A stretch of 63,123 bases of DNA from Candidatus Endomicrobium procryptotermitis (GTDB taxonomy: Bacteria; Elusimicrobiota; Endomicrobiia; Endomicrobiales; Endomicrobiaceae). The stretch spans positions 1 to 63,123 of the forward strand of contig JAITIP010000020.1 in NCBI GenBank assembly GCA_031279415.1, given 5' to 3'. Position 1 is the stretch's first letter, and every line of letters begins with the position of its first letter. The notes under the pieces are model-generated. The model saw only the letters and a list, made by a program, of their open reading frames with translations. It made no database searches and had not been told where the DNA came from. A program made the position numbers and the translations under genes. Shown one piece after another: positions 23,922-33,051 of this stretch.

Positions 23922-24842
23922 ATGAGTAAAGAAACCATTGAAAGGCTTAACAAACTTAAAAAAGAGCGTAATGCGGTAATTTTATCGCATATATATCAAC
24001 TGCCCGAAATACAGGATATTGCCGATTTTGTCGGCGATTCTTTGGATTTAAGCAGAAAAGCTGCCAAAACGAAAGCCGATATTATAGTTTTTTGTGGAGT
24101 TCATTTTATGGCCGAAACGGCCGCAATACTAAGTCATGATAAAAAAGTTCTCATCCCTGACACGCATGCAGGTTGCCCGATGGCGGACATGATTACAGCG
24201 CAGCAGTTGAAAGAATTTAAAAAGCGATATAAAAATCCGGTAGTCGTAGCTTATGTAAATACTTCAGCAGCGGTTAAAGCTGAAAGCGATATATGCTGCA
24301 CTTCTTCGAATGCCGTGAATGTTTTAAAAAGTATTGATGCGCAGGCGAAAGACTCGGAAATCATTTTTGTTCCGGACAGAAATCTCGGCTCTTACGTGCA
24401 GAAAATGTCAGGGAGAAAAATGGAAATATGGAACGGTTTTTGTCCAACGCATAACAATATGCTTCCCGAAATGGTTTTAAAAGCAAAAAATGAACACCCA
24501 GAAGCAGAAATTTTAGTGCATCCTGAATGCCGTCCGGAAGTCATTGAACTGGCAGACCATGCTTTGTCCACAGGCGGAATGTGCAAACATGTTCTTTTAA
24601 GTTCCAAAAAAGAGTTCATAATAGGCACGGAAAGCGGTATTTTATATAAATTGAAAAAAGAAAATCCCGGCAAAAACTTTTATCCGATTTTTCCGCACGC
24701 CATATGCCCTAATATGAAAAAAATTACTCTGTCCAAAGTGTTTGATGTTTTGACAAATATAAAAAATATTGTGACAGTCAAACAAGATATAAGAGAAAAA
24801 GCCTATCCTCCGATAGAACGTATGCTAAAAGTGAATGCTTAA
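23922..24842 (+). CDS. nadA: Quinolinate synthase A
   Basis: 306 aa from the ATG at 23922; the longer frame upstream is not NadA-like. It condenses iminoaspartate with dihydroxyacetone phosphate to quinolinate for de novo NAD synthesis, using an oxygen-sensitive 4Fe-4S cluster. The three cluster cysteines are visible in HAGCPMAD, HPECRPEV and GGMCKHV. Other motifs: AVILSHIYQLPEIQDIADFVGDS and FVPDRNLGSYV. nadB and nadC are not in the window. Confidence 0.96.
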   Translation: MSKETIERLNKLKKERNAVILSHIYQLPEIQDIADFVGDSLDLSRKAAKTKADIIVFCGVHFMAETAAILSHDKKVLIPDTHAGCPMADMITAQQLKEFKKRYKNPVVVAYVNTSAAVKAESDICCTSSNAVNVLKSIDAQAKDSEIIFVPDRNLGSYVQKMSGRKMEIWNGFCPTHNNMLPEMVLKAKNEHPEAEILVHPECRPEVIELADHALSTGGMCKHVLLSSKKEFIIGTESGILYKLKKENPGKNFYPIFPHAICPNMKKITLSKVFDVLTNIKNIVTVKQDIREKAYPPIERMLKVNA

Positions 24843-24907
24843 TGAAATAGAAGATTCGATGATTATAAATTTCTGCCGTTTAGCCGTTTGCAGATACTTG
24901 GCTTTCT

Positions 24908-25312
24908 TTAAATCGAAAACATATTGAAAGAAGCGTTGTGTATGCCTTTTATGCCTTTAATACGCGAAAAAAGGCGTTCAGTTTCTTTTTTTATCCCTTT
25001 GACAATAATTATTTCAAAACAGTCGCGATGACTGACATGAATATGCTGGGAAGAAAGTATCAATTCTTGAAAATCGTGTTGTACACAGGTAAGTTTTTTT
25101 AAAAGTTCTCTTTTATTGTGATCGTAAATAATATTAATTGTCCCGATAATTAATATTTTATCATCGGTGAGATTCTCGCCGGTGATATAGTGATTGATTA
25201 AATCTTCTATGGCTTTTGACCGCGTCGGATATTCCTGATCATTTATAAGCCTGTCAAACTTGTCCAAAATATCGGCGTTTAACGATACTCCGAAACGTGA
25301 AAGTTTAGACAT
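24908..25312 (-). CDS. nikR: Nickel-responsive regulator NikR
   Basis: 134 aa. An N-terminal ribbon-helix-helix (RFGVSLNADILDKFDRLI ... YPTRSKAIEDLI) and a C-terminal ACT-like nickel domain. The nickel ligands match NikR: His in VQHDF, the two His in QHIHV and the Cys in HRDCFEII. It represses nickel uptake when nickel is plentiful. No nickel transporter or nickel enzyme is adjacent. It is 3 bp downstream of the ftsB-like gene on the same strand. Confidence 0.93.
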   Translation of the reverse strand: MSKLSRFGVSLNADILDKFDRLINDQEYPTRSKAIEDLINHYITGENLTDDKILIIGTINIIYDHNKRELLKKLTCVQHDFQELILSSQHIHVSHRDCFEIIIVKGIKKETERLFSRIKGIKGIHNASFNMFSI

Positions 25313-25315
25313 ATT

Positions 25316-25654
25316 TTAATCCTCTAAAATTTTACTGCGCGACGACTCTACCGATGGATTCTTTAATTTTTGTTCGGTTTCTTTCGTATGAAATCTGTAC
25401 TCTATTTCTCCATGAGCTATAACGTTTAACTCTCTGCGTACCATTCTTTCTATGTAGGAAGGTTCATTTTCCAGATAATAAATTCTTTTTTTGAGCAGTT
25501 CATTTTGATATTGGGCGCTTTTTATGTCTGAATCCAATTTTCTCTGCTCAAAAAACCGCCTTATCAGCGTCCTTGAACCTCCGTTGAAAATTAACACCGA
25601 TAAAATAATTATTAAAGCGACATAATAGCGAAAGCGTATTTTGAGTTTTTTCAT
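25316..25654 (-). CDS. FtsB/DivIC-family septum formation initiator
   Basis: 112 aa. A short cytoplasmic N-terminus, one membrane segment (about 8-24) and a periplasmic coiled coil (FEQRKLDSDIKSAQYQNELLKKRIYYLENEP) followed by YIERMVRRELNVIAHGEIEYRF, the usual FtsB/DivIC arrangement. It acts in the divisome linking FtsQ and FtsL. It is downstream of eno, as ftsB is in proteobacteria, but a terminator lies between them here. Confidence 0.88.
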   Translation of the reverse strand: MKKLKIRFRYYVALIIILSVLIFNGGSRTLIRRFFEQRKLDSDIKSAQYQNELLKKRIYYLENEPSYIERMVRRELNVIAHGEIEYRFHTKETEQKLKNPSVESSRSKILED

Positions 25655-25692
25655 AAAAAATGAACGCAGTCTGGAAATATTCCAGACTGCAG
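25655..25692 (-). terminator. Intrinsic terminator between eno and ftsB
   Basis: A perfect hairpin GCAGTCTGGAA / TTCCAGACTGC (25666-25690) with a 3-base loop, followed on the minus strand by a T-run. It sits immediately before the ftsB start and should reduce read-through from the strongly expressed eno gene. Confidence 0.85.
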
Positions 25693-25705
25693 GCAGACAT
25701 ATTAT

Positions 25706-27010
25706 TTACTTTATGCTTGAAAAAGCAGCTTTTCCCAAATAGCTTGCTTTTGATCCAAGCTCTTCTTCAATTCTTAAAAGTTGATTGTATTTACACATTC
25801 TGTCCGTTCTTGAAGCTGAGCCTGTTTTAATCTGTCCAGTATTTAAAGCTACTGCCAAATCAGCAATAATCGAATCTTCGGTTTCGCCAGAACGGTGCGA
25901 CATGATAGCCGTATAGCCCGCGTCATATGCCATCTGTACCGCAGCAACGGTTTCCGACAGAGAGCCTATTTGATTTACTTTAATGAGAATTGAATTTGCT
26001 ATTCCTTTTTCGATTCCTTCTTTAAATATTTTTGTGTTTGTAACGAAAAGATCATCTCCTACCAGCTGCATTTTTGACTTTAAGGTATCAGTAAGAGGTT
26101 TCCAGCTTGCCCAATCTTTTTCACTGAGACCGTCTTCCATAGATATAACGGGATATTTTTTAAGCCATTCTTCATAGAATTTTATCATTTCCTGCGAAGT
26201 TTTTACTTTGTCTGATAGTTCGCCTTCCAAAGTATATTTCCCATCCTCATAAAGTTCGCTTGCTGCACAGTCTAAAGCCAAAAGAATATCTTTTCCGAGT
26301 TCATATCCCGCGACTTTTACGGCTTCGGAAATAACTTCAAGCGCTTCTATATTCGATTTCAAATTAGGCGCAAATCCGCCTTCATCACCTACTCCCGTTG
26401 CATACCCTTTATTGTTTAAAACTTTTTTCAGGTTGTGAAAAACTTCGCAGCCCATTCTTAGAGCTTCACGGAAATTCGGGGTACTTACGGGTGCGATCAT
26501 AAACTCTTGCAAATCAACGTTATTGTCGGCATGTTCTCCTCCGTTGATGATGTTCATCAAAGGCACAGGAAGCACATATTTGTCGGTTTTTATGCCGTAA
26601 ATTTCTCTTACATATTCGTAAACAGGAAGCTTTTTTGAATTTGCGCCGGCTTTTGCACAGGCAAGCGAGACACCGAGAATAGCATTTGCGCCAAGGTTGA
26701 CTTTGAAATCGGTTCCGTCAAGTTTAATCATTATATCGTCGATCTCTTTTTGCTGCGTTATTTCTTTGTCGATGAGGTTAGCTGCTATAATCTCATTGAT
26801 ATTTCTAACGGCTTTTAAAACTCCTTTTCCGCCGAACCTTTTTTTGTCTCCATCCCTGAGTTCCAAAGCTTCTCTTTCGCCGGTTGACGCACCCGAAGGA
26901 ACTGCTGCTCTTCCGATAGCGCCGTCGTCGAGTTTTATATCGACTTCAACCGTAGGGTTTCCGCGGGAATCTATTATTTCCCTGCCGATAATTTTTTTAA
27001 TCTTTGCCAT
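25706..27010 (-). CDS. eno: Enolase
   Basis: 434 aa from the ATG at 27010, which has a perfect AGGAGG site; the frame extends upstream but the extra residues are not enolase-like. It converts 2-phosphoglycerate to phosphoenolpyruvate. Motifs: [83 protein letters not shown] (catalytic Lys), and [10 protein letters not shown]. Complete and canonical. Confidence 0.98.
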   Translation of the reverse strand: MAKIKKIIGREIIDSRGNPTVEVDIKLDDGAIGRAAVPSGASTGEREALELRDGDKKRFGGKGVLKAVRNINEIIAANLIDKEITQQKEIDDIMIKLDGTDFKVNLGANAILGVSLACAKAGANSKKLPVYEYVREIYGIKTDKYVLPVPLMNIINGGEHADNNVDLQEFMIAPVSTPNFREALRMGCEVFHNLKKVLNNKGYATGVGDEGGFAPNLKSNIEALEVISEAVKVAGYELGKDILLALDCAASELYEDGKYTLEGELSDKVKTSQEMIKFYEEWLKKYPVISMEDGLSEKDWASWKPLTDTLKSKMQLVGDDLFVTNTKIFKEGIEKGIANSILIKVNQIGSLSETVAAVQMAYDAGYTAIMSHRSGETEDSIIADLAVALNTGQIKTGSASRTDRMCKYNQLLRIEEELGSKASYLGKAAFSSIK

Positions 27011-27078
27011 CTTTGCTGCCTCCTGTAAGAAATTTTTAATAATAAACGGAATTATTATAGAAGTTTTGTTTAGTTTAG

Positions 27079-27510
27079 TCAAAGTTGTTCGTCTTCTGAA
27101 TTTTTTGGCGGATTAAGCATTAAAGTGAAATATTGTTCCGACAGATTTTGCGCAAGCAGCGAATTATTGCAGATTACCGTAATTTTTACCTGCTTTCCAG
27201 TAATTTCTTCAATAAAAAAACCTGCTTCTGTAGAATCTAAACAATAATCAAAACTTTTTGCAAAATCGAAAGCTGTTATGTAGTTCTTTTTATAGCTTTT
27301 ACTTGTTGTTCTGGCTTTTAAAAATTTTATTATAAGTAAAGTTCTGTCAAAACTTTCTTTTTTTGTCAGATTAAAAGTTTGCGAATATCTTCCTTTTTGT
27401 TCTTTTTCAAATTTTTGAATGGAATATCCCGCTGCACGTTTCGGGAAGTCCACAAGAGCGCAGGATGACAGAAAAAACAAAAATGGAAAAATAAAGATAA
27501 GTTTAAACAT
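27079..27510 (-). CDS. Hypothetical lipoprotein
   Basis: 143 aa. It has a lipoprotein signal with lipobox FLSSC (Cys17). The rest contains a central helix and strands with no family recognised ([21 protein letters not shown] ... [27 protein letters not shown]), reminiscent of small envelope lipoproteins. It is 68 bp upstream of eno on the same strand. The function cannot be given from sequence. Confidence 0.7.
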   Translation of the reverse strand: MFKLIFIFPFLFFLSSCALVDFPKRAAGYSIQKFEKEQKGRYSQTFNLTKKESFDRTLLIIKFLKARTTSKSYKKNYITAFDFAKSFDYCLDSTEAGFFIEEITGKQVKITVICNNSLLAQNLSEQYFTLMLNPPKNSEDEQL

Positions 27511-27898
27511 TCTTTAATCTGCAAAATCGAACAAGTCGGCAATCTTATCAAATAAATTCTTGCAATCTCCTTCTCTTCGCTTGCAAAATTCGTTTTGAAA
27601 AAGCTCAATATTTTGAAATTTTTATTTTCATAGCCCGAAAAAAATAAACATTTCGCTAATATCCACTTTTTCCTATGAAGAAGGATGTGAGACTTCAAAA
27701 CCTAGAACCAATTTTGGTATTTAAAGTATTGATTAAGATCTTATTTTTTTGAACATGAGCATAATATGAGAGCGAATAAGAAAAACACACAGGCAAAAAT
27801 ATTCTTCGGCATATAGTTTCTTTTATATTTGTATTATTTATAATGGATTATAACAAATAGTATAAGGCAAGTAAATAAACGAAACGTCGTTATGCTGT
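27511..27898. other. Intergenic region with a possible gene remnant
   Basis: On the minus strand, about 35 codons ending in TAA at 27514-27516 read like a genuine C-terminus (NIELFQNEFCKRREGDC, then a DKIADLFDF-type amphipathic helix). Stops and frame changes lie immediately upstream. This may be the tail of a decayed gene. The rest, to 27898, shows nothing recognisable. Confidence 0.3.
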
Positions 27899-27998
27899 TT
27901 GACAAAGCAAAAGAATTCATATATAATTTTGTATTCAAAACACTATGATTTAAGGTAGTGTGCGCCTGAGCAGCGGATTTACAAGCGTATTTATCCGC
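27899..27998 (+). promoter_or_regulatory. Perfect-consensus promoter and structured leader of the rpsP operon
   Basis: TTGACA (27899-27904), 17 bp, TATAAT (27922-27927). The leader of about 105 nt contains a hairpin GCGGAT...ATCCGC (27973-27998), with an inner TAC/GTA stem and apical AAGC. It could be a ribosomal-protein leader; no known leader class was recognised. Confidence 0.7.
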
Positions 27999-28040
27999 AC
28001 ATTATCTGACATTAAGTGTAAGCATATACGGAGGTAGAAG

Positions 28041-28304
28041 ATGGCTGTCAAACTGCGTCTGCAGAGAAGGGGCAAACCAAAGAGACCTTTTTACAGGGTT
28101 GTAGCAATTGATCAAAGGGCAAAAAGAGATGGAGAACCTATTGAAATTCTTGGACAATATGATCCTATCGCGCAAGAAAATAAGTTTAATGTCAATATGG
28201 GCAGAGTGAATTATTGGTTGACAGTGGGAGCGAAAGCATCTGAAACGGTTGCAGTCCTAATTAAAAAATCGCAGCCGTCCGAAACAGAAGCGGAAAATAA
28301 GTAA
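28041..28304 (+). CDS. rpsP: 30S ribosomal protein S16
   Basis: 87 aa. Typical S16: VKLRLQRRGKPKRPFYRVVAID, KRDGEPIEILGQYDP, and VNMGRVNYWLTVGAKASETV. It is the first gene of the conserved rpsP-khpA-rimM-trmD-rplS cluster. Ribosome site ACGGAGG 9 bp upstream. Confidence 0.98.
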   Translation: MAVKLRLQRRGKPKRPFYRVVAIDQRAKRDGEPIEILGQYDPIAQENKFNVNMGRVNYWLTVGAKASETVAVLIKKSQPSETEAENK

Positions 28305-28344
28305 ATCAGTGAAAAATTAAACACCTTAGACTATGGGAGGAAGT

Positions 28345-28575
28345 ATGAAAGATTTGGTTCTTTACATCGCAAAAGCATTAGTTGATAATCCGGAACATGT
28401 TGAAGTTAAAGAAATTGCGGGTGAAAAAGCTACGGTTTTAGAGCTTAAAGTTGCCGATGGAGACAGAGGAAAAATTATAGGAAAAGAAGGCAGAATTATA
28501 AAAGCCATAAGAATTATAATAAATTCGGCTTCAGCAAAACTTGATAAGAGAGCAACAGTAGAAATAGTAGAGTAA
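28345..28575 (+). CDS. khpA: KH-domain RNA-binding protein KhpA
   Basis: 76 aa from the ATG at 28345 (GGGAGGAAGT upstream). It starts MKDLVLYIAKALVDNPEHVEV and has the KH core DRGKIIGKEGRIIKAIRIII with its GxxG loop. KhpA pairs with KhpB (encoded here at 48185) to bind RNA in other bacteria. It lies between rpsP and rimM as usual. Confidence 0.95.
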   Translation: MKDLVLYIAKALVDNPEHVEVKEIAGEKATVLELKVADGDRGKIIGKEGRIIKAIRIIINSASAKLDKRATVEIVE

Positions 28576-28585
28576 AGCAAAAAAA

Positions 28586-28909
28586 ATGGCGCAGAAAAAA
28601 AAAATAAACTCTCTAAGCAAAACTTGGAAAGTTTCTGATATTTTGGGTTTTGAAGTTTTTAACCAAGCGGGCGAGAGACTTGGAGTTCTTTCCGATGTAG
28701 TCTCAACCGGAAGCAATGATGTCTGGGTTGTCAAATATGATGGAGAAGAGTATCTCATTCCAGCTTTAAAAAATGTAATAAAAGAAGTAAATGTTTTAAG
28801 AAAAAAGATATTTGTCGAATTGCCGAACGGTTTTGATTCGGTTTATGGTTCGGCAAAATCGGCAGACGGGACTCTTGAATATAACGGTTATTTGGTTTAT
28901 GAAGATTGA
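28586..28909 (+). CDS. rimM: RimM-like ribosome maturation protein reduced to the PRC-barrel domain
   Basis: 107 aa, against about 165-180 for RimM. After about 14 basic residues it goes directly into the C-terminal PRC barrel (DILGFEVFNQAGERLGVLSDV, VWVVKYDGEEYLIPAL, VIKEVNVLRKKIFVELPNGF). The N-terminal RimM domain, which binds ribosomal protein S19, is missing, and only 10 bp separate it from khpA, so there is no room for it. The PRC barrel and synteny (khpA-rimM-trmD) make the identity secure. Whether it still supports 30S assembly is unknown. Confidence 0.85.
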   Translation: MAQKKKINSLSKTWKVSDILGFEVFNQAGERLGVLSDVVSTGSNDVWVVKYDGEEYLIPALKNVIKEVNVLRKKIFVELPNGFDSVYGSAKSADGTLEYNGYLVYED

Positions 28910-29618
28910 CGTGCTGACAATATTTCCTGCGATGTTTGAAGGTCCGTTAACTGAAAGCCTTATAGGGAAAGCGAGGCAAAAAGAAATTCTTAAAATTAAT
29001 ATGATAGATATAAGATCTTTCTCTAAAGATAAGCACGGAAAAGTTGACGATAAATCATTTGGCGGCGGCGCGGGTATGATAATGAAACTCGAACCTGTTT
29101 ATGATGCAATAAAAAGCACGGGTGTAAAAAAAAAAAATAAGGATTATAAAAATTTTTACAATAAACCCTACGTTATTTATATGTCCCCGCAAGGCAGGAC
29201 TCTCAACTGTAATATCGTAAAAGAACTGTCAAAATTTAAACATTTAGTAATTTTATGCGGTCATTACGAAGGAATAGATGAACGCATAATGAACTTTGTT
29301 GACGATGAAATTTCCATAGGCGATTATGTGCTTACCGGAGGCGAGCTTCCCGCAATGGTGTTAATAGATTGCATGGCAAGAATGGTGTCTGGAGTCATAA
29401 AAGAAAAATCTTCGGTAGAAAATGATTCGTTTTATAATAATTTATTGGATTATCCGCATTATACAAGGCCGTCAGTTTTTAAAGGCATTAAAGTGCCTGA
29501 AATTTTGTTGTCCGGCAACCATAAAAAAATAGAACAGTGGCGAAAAAAAGAGTCTGCTGAAAGAACAAAAAAACGCAGACCCGATTTGTTGAAAAGAATA
29601 CGACATTGTTGTTGTTGA
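28899..29618 (+). CDS. trmD: tRNA (guanine-N1)-methyltransferase
   Basis: 239 aa from the ATG at 28899, overlapping rimM by 11 bp. It methylates G37 of tRNAs read next to G. SPOUT-fold signatures: IDVLTIFPAMFEGPL, DDKSFGGGAGMIMK, ILCGHYEGIDERI, EISIGDYVLTGGELPAM, and the trefoil-knot region. The final residues (RIRHCCC) are unusual but after the catalytic domain. Confidence 0.97.
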   Translation: MKIDVLTIFPAMFEGPLTESLIGKARQKEILKINMIDIRSFSKDKHGKVDDKSFGGGAGMIMKLEPVYDAIKSTGVKKKNKDYKNFYNKPYVIYMSPQGRTLNCNIVKELSKFKHLVILCGHYEGIDERIMNFVDDEISIGDYVLTGGELPAMVLIDCMARMVSGVIKEKSSVENDSFYNNLLDYPHYTRPSVFKGIKVPEILLSGNHKKIEQWRKKESAERTKKRRPDLLKRIRHCCC

Positions 29619-29890
29619 CGCTACAAAATTCTTTGAATGCGTAGATAAACAACATTATTGCAAGGATAATAAAGCGGGAAAATAAGAAATATTATTACAA
29701 AATATGACATCCTAAAATTGTATTTTTTGAATTAAGTTAAGAAAGTGGAACTATGGTTATTGTTACGGAAACGGCTATTGTCATGAATCGGACGACTCTT
29801 TTTAGGATATTCTGAAGCAGCAGGTTTCTTAAAAGATATGTATAATGCCGTTTCATTTTGATATTCGCTATTAAATAAAGGAGCAGTAAA
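29619..29890. other. Intergenic stretch between trmD and rplS
   Basis: About 270 bp with no recognisable gene. It interrupts an otherwise tight cluster and ends with AAAGGAGCAG, the ribosome binding site of rplS. A promoter for rplS probably lies here but no clear -35/-10 pair stands out. Confidence 0.4.
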
Positions 29891-30328
29891 ATGTCATTAT
29901 TAGAGCAAGTTCAAGCAGCACAGAAAAGGGAGTTAGCGGTTGATTTTAAGCCCGGCGATCAAATTAAAGTACATTTTAAAGTTGTTGAAGGCGGAAATGA
30001 AAGAATACAGGTTTTTGAAGGCGTTGTAATAAGAAGAAAAGGCAGCGGACTTTCGGAGACTTTTACGGTAAGAAAAATTTCTTTCGGAGTAGGCGTTGAA
30101 AGAATTTTCCCGATTCATTCGCCCAGAATAGATAAAATTGAAATTTCAAGACGCGGAAAAGTGCGCAGAGCAAAACTTTATTATCTCAGAAAGCTTTCCG
30201 GAAAAGCCGCAAGAATCGTCGAAGATTCTTCAAGAATAAAAAAGTCTGAAACTAAGAAAACTGAAACCGAGCCTGCTTCTTTCCAAGCCGAGATGGAAGT
30301 GGCAGCTGAAACGCCGTCGGCAAATTAA
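29891..30328 (+). CDS. rplS: 50S ribosomal protein L19
   Basis: 145 aa. L19 core: [55 protein letters not shown], and [28 protein letters not shown]. It has an extra acidic, Glu/Thr/Ala-rich C-terminal tail of about 30 residues. The length of L19 is usually about 115. Confidence 0.97.
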   Translation: MSLLEQVQAAQKRELAVDFKPGDQIKVHFKVVEGGNERIQVFEGVVIRRKGSGLSETFTVRKISFGVGVERIFPIHSPRIDKIEISRRGKVRRAKLYYLRKLSGKAARIVEDSSRIKKSETKKTETEPASFQAEMEVAAETPSAN

Positions 30329-30345
30329 AATTTACGGAGAAGCGG

Positions 30346-30981
30346 GTGTGTCCATTCTTCTTCGATAAAAATTATTACGACAGGGGACTCTGTTCTATTG
30401 CGGGTATTGACGAAGCAGGACGGGGACCTTTGGCAGGACCAGTAACGGCAGCCGCAGTAATCCTTCCTAAAGATATAAATATCGCTTATCTTAACGATTC
30501 CAAAAAATTAACTGAAAAAAGAAGAAACGAGCTTTTTGTGATTATAAAAGAAAATGCGGTTGATTATTCTGTTTCAACTATCGACAATATAATAATTGAC
30601 GAAGTAAATATACTTCATGCGACTTTTATGGCGATGAAACAGGCTGTTTTAAATTTAAAAATCTCTCCTCAATTATGTCTTGTGGATGGAAATTATAAAA
30701 TACCAAACCTAGATTTAAAACAGGAAGCCATAATAGACGGCGATGCAAAAAGCGCGTCGGTCGCCGCGGCTTCGATATTGGCAAAGGTTACAAGAGACGC
30801 AATAATGTATGAATATGCGAAACGGTTTCCGCAATACGGTTTTGACAAACATAAAGGATACGGAACAAGAGCGCATATGGACGCTTTAAAAAAGTACGGC
30901 TCCTGTCCTATACACAGACAGAGTTTTGCACCCGTAAAACTTTGCTCACAGGAGCAAAAATGGTTGATACCAGAACAGTAG
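30346..30981 (+). CDS. rnhB: Ribonuclease HII
   Basis: 211 aa starting at GTG 30346 with GGAG upstream. It removes RNA (including single ribonucleotides) from RNA-DNA hybrids. Motifs: IAGIDEAGRGPLAGPV with the catalytic Asp-Glu, LNDSKKLTEKRR, LVDG, and IDGDAKSASVAAASILAKVTRD. The 3' end overlaps yraN by 22 bp. Confidence 0.97.
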   Translation: MCPFFFDKNYYDRGLCSIAGIDEAGRGPLAGPVTAAAVILPKDINIAYLNDSKKLTEKRRNELFVIIKENAVDYSVSTIDNIIIDEVNILHATFMAMKQAVLNLKISPQLCLVDGNYKIPNLDLKQEAIIDGDAKSASVAAASILAKVTRDAIMYEYAKRFPQYGFDKHKGYGTRAHMDALKKYGSCPIHRQSFAPVKLCSQEQKWLIPEQ

Positions 30982-31322
30982 GTTTTGAGAAAGAAAAAGA
31001 AGCCATAAAATTTCTTCAAAAACGTGGATATAAAATAATCGGAACGAATTATGTTACGATTTTTGGAGAGATAGACATAATTGCAAAAAATAAAGGCAAT
31101 ATTGTCTTTATCGAAGTAAAGTACAGAAAAAATTTGTCGGGAGGAACTCCTCAGGAAGCGGTAACTAAATCCAAGCGGAAAAAAATCATAAAATCTGCAG
31201 TTCTCTATGTAAAACAAAACGGGCTTAAAGATAGTAATATCCGCTTTGATGTAGTGTCAATTAATGATGACAAATTTGAAATAATTGAATCTGCATTTTT
31301 TGCGTCCGGATATTTTATATAA
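30960..31322 (+). CDS. yraN: YraN/UPF0102 family endonuclease-like protein
   Basis: 120 aa from the ATG at 30960 (CAGGAGC 6 bp upstream). It has the nuclease-like core GFEKEKEAIKFLQKRGYKIIGTNY, GEIDIIAKNKGNIVFIEVKYR (Asp, Glu-x-Lys), and QEAVTKSKRKKIIKSAVLYV. Its biological role is unclear in most bacteria. rnhB-yraN pairing is common. Confidence 0.92.
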   Translation: MVDTRTVGFEKEKEAIKFLQKRGYKIIGTNYVTIFGEIDIIAKNKGNIVFIEVKYRKNLSGGTPQEAVTKSKRKKIIKSAVLYVKQNGLKDSNIRFDVVSINDDKFEIIESAFFASGYFI

Positions 31323-31383
31323 ATAACTTTACAAAATGGAATTCTTCAAAATGTAAAAAAATTTCGAAATATGCCATTTTTTG

Positions 31384-31412
31384 TTGCTAACACTTTAAAA
31401 TACGGATATAAT
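31384..31412 (+). promoter_or_regulatory. Promoter for the response-regulator pair
   Basis: TTGCTA (31384-31389), 17 bp, TATAAT (31407-31412), 35 bp before the ATG at 31448. Confidence 0.6.
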
Positions 31413-31447
31413 ATTTCCAAATACAATATTTGTTGGAGTTTTCTGAA

Positions 31448-31825
31448 ATGATAAAAATTTTACTCGTGGACGATGAAATTTACGCAAGGGACAATATGGC
31501 AAAACTTATTCAAAGAAGAGGCTTTGATGTATGCGTAGCCGGAAATGCCGACGAATGTCTTAAAGTGTTAAAAGAAGAAAATCCCGATATTATTTTTCTT
31601 GATATCATGCTTCCGGATCTTGACGGGGACCATTTATTTCATTATATAAAAGAAATAAATACAACCGTGCTTATTTATTTTATTACTGGGTCGGGCGCAA
31701 TTTTTACGGAAGAACATGCAAAAGAACTGGGAGCCGCTGGATATATGCAAAAGCCTGTTTATGTGGAAAATCTCTTTGCTCTTCTTGATGAAATAAAAAG
31801 TAAAATAACAAAAGAGGTGTCATGA
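31448..31825 (+). CDS. Single-domain response regulator (CheY-like receiver)
   Basis: 125 aa from the ATG at 31448. Receiver domain only: acidic pair in LLVDDE, phospho-acceptor Asp in IIFLDIMLPDLDG, Thr/Ser in ITGSG, and Lys in YMQKPV. There is no output domain, so it would signal by protein contact. No histidine kinase is nearby. It overlaps the next gene by 4 bp, so the membrane protein downstream may be a partner (inference). Confidence 0.9.
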   Translation: MIKILLVDDEIYARDNMAKLIQRRGFDVCVAGNADECLKVLKEENPDIIFLDIMLPDLDGDHLFHYIKEINTTVLIYFITGSGAIFTEEHAKELGAAGYMQKPVYVENLFALLDEIKSKITKEVS

Positions 31826-32649
31826 AAAAAATAGTTTGTATTGTTTTGGCGGTATTTATTTATGCACATACGGCTTTTGGATATGGAAGTGTTCAATATG
31901 ACGATTTTAACGAATATAAATCAAAATACAGAATACTTTATGGAGCATTGCTTTTGATAGGCGGAACCCTGCTTGCTTATGATGGATTCAGAACTATACA
32001 GGTAGACATATCCAGACCATCGGTTAACATGAATTTTTCATCTTTTTGGTATAAAAACCTCGGCGCCAATAAATATGTGATAAATATGAGCGGTGCAATA
32101 GTAAATACCGGTAATGTTGATTTGCAAAATGTGAATGTTTGGATAAGATATAAAACAGTAGCTCAGGACGGCAGCCCCAGCAGCTATTATGTGCCTAGTG
32201 ATCAAGGCAAAATGATAAAATATGACGGCAATCCGACAGGATCTCCTCTTGCAAATCTTTCCGCAGGAGAAACAAAAGGTCTTAGCGATGTGACCGAGTA
32301 TGACACTTTTGCGCCGGGCCAATCAAAAAATCCTCCAGCAGGAAGCGAAGCCAACAGTAGTAATCCTGATGAGAATGTTTATCATGAACAATATCCTTCG
32401 GCAACGCCTACGACACTTGTGGATGTAGTAAAAATCGATTATGAATATAAGAAAAGATATAAAGATGAAATGAACAATGCTTATGAGGGCATACTCGGAC
32501 TGCTTCTCGTAGCGGGCGGAACGTATTTGTTGATAGATTATGTTATCAGCATGAAAAAATTCGATTATTATATGAAGAAAAACAATATGAGTCTTTACGT
32601 TGAAAATACTTTTGATGAATTTAAGTTGATGCTTTCAAAAAGACTCTGA
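31822..32649 (+). CDS. Two-helix membrane protein of unknown function
   Basis: 275 aa. It has a signal peptide (about 1-20), a membrane segment at about 36-54 (LLLIGGTLLAYDGF), a beta-rich domain (VINMSGAIVNTGNVDLQNVNVWIRYK, resembling FxLYD/CARDB-like Ig folds) with a Ser/Pro/Asn-rich loop, and a second membrane segment near 225-245 (GILGLLLVAGGTYLLIDYVI). No family is recognised. It is translationally coupled to the receiver-only response regulator. Confidence 0.7.
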   Translation: MKKIVCIVLAVFIYAHTAFGYGSVQYDDFNEYKSKYRILYGALLLIGGTLLAYDGFRTIQVDISRPSVNMNFSSFWYKNLGANKYVINMSGAIVNTGNVDLQNVNVWIRYKTVAQDGSPSSYYVPSDQGKMIKYDGNPTGSPLANLSAGETKGLSDVTEYDTFAPGQSKNPPAGSEANSSNPDENVYHEQYPSATPTTLVDVVKIDYEYKKRYKDEMNNAYEGILGLLLVAGGTYLLIDYVISMKKFDYYMKKNNMSLYVENTFDEFKLMLSKRL

Positions 32650-33051
32650 TACAAGAACATCAGCTGCAATGATTTCGAAAAAATCCATGTATATTTTTAT
32701 TATATAGCCGACTTTCATGTTTTTTCTGATTTTAAACTCTTCCTATATTGCCTGTCAAAAATTACCAACTTCAACATGTTTAATGAGACGTTTGAAAGCA
32801 AACCTCAAATATCCGTTATTGCTTGTCGTTAAGCTTTTAAAGACAAAGGAAGCCATTGCAGCAGGCAGTGTCGTTATTTCTTTTTTTGCTGATAGAAAAA
32901 GGTTTTTAATTCTTCTGCTGCATTGGCAACTTGAATCTACCTATTTGTTTTTTTTATAGTTTATGGCAGAAATTTAATGTATAATAATAATGTCAAGATA
33001 ATCGGAGTTATGGCTGTTTATATATTAATTTATAGAAAAAACGGGTGTAAA
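32650..33051. other. Gap before the GH81 gene
   Basis: About 400 bp. An 80-codon plus-strand ORF (32717-32959) has no good start site, composition or homology and is taken as chance. A short minus-strand run with coding-like composition (VANAAEELKTFF) is too small to call. The GH81 frame extends upstream to 32977, but the signal peptide begins at 33052. Confidence 0.4.

Noticed and set aside
32717-32959. 80-codon plus-strand ORF before the GH81 gene
   Set aside because: No ribosome site, signal or coding-like composition; probably chance in AT-rich DNA.
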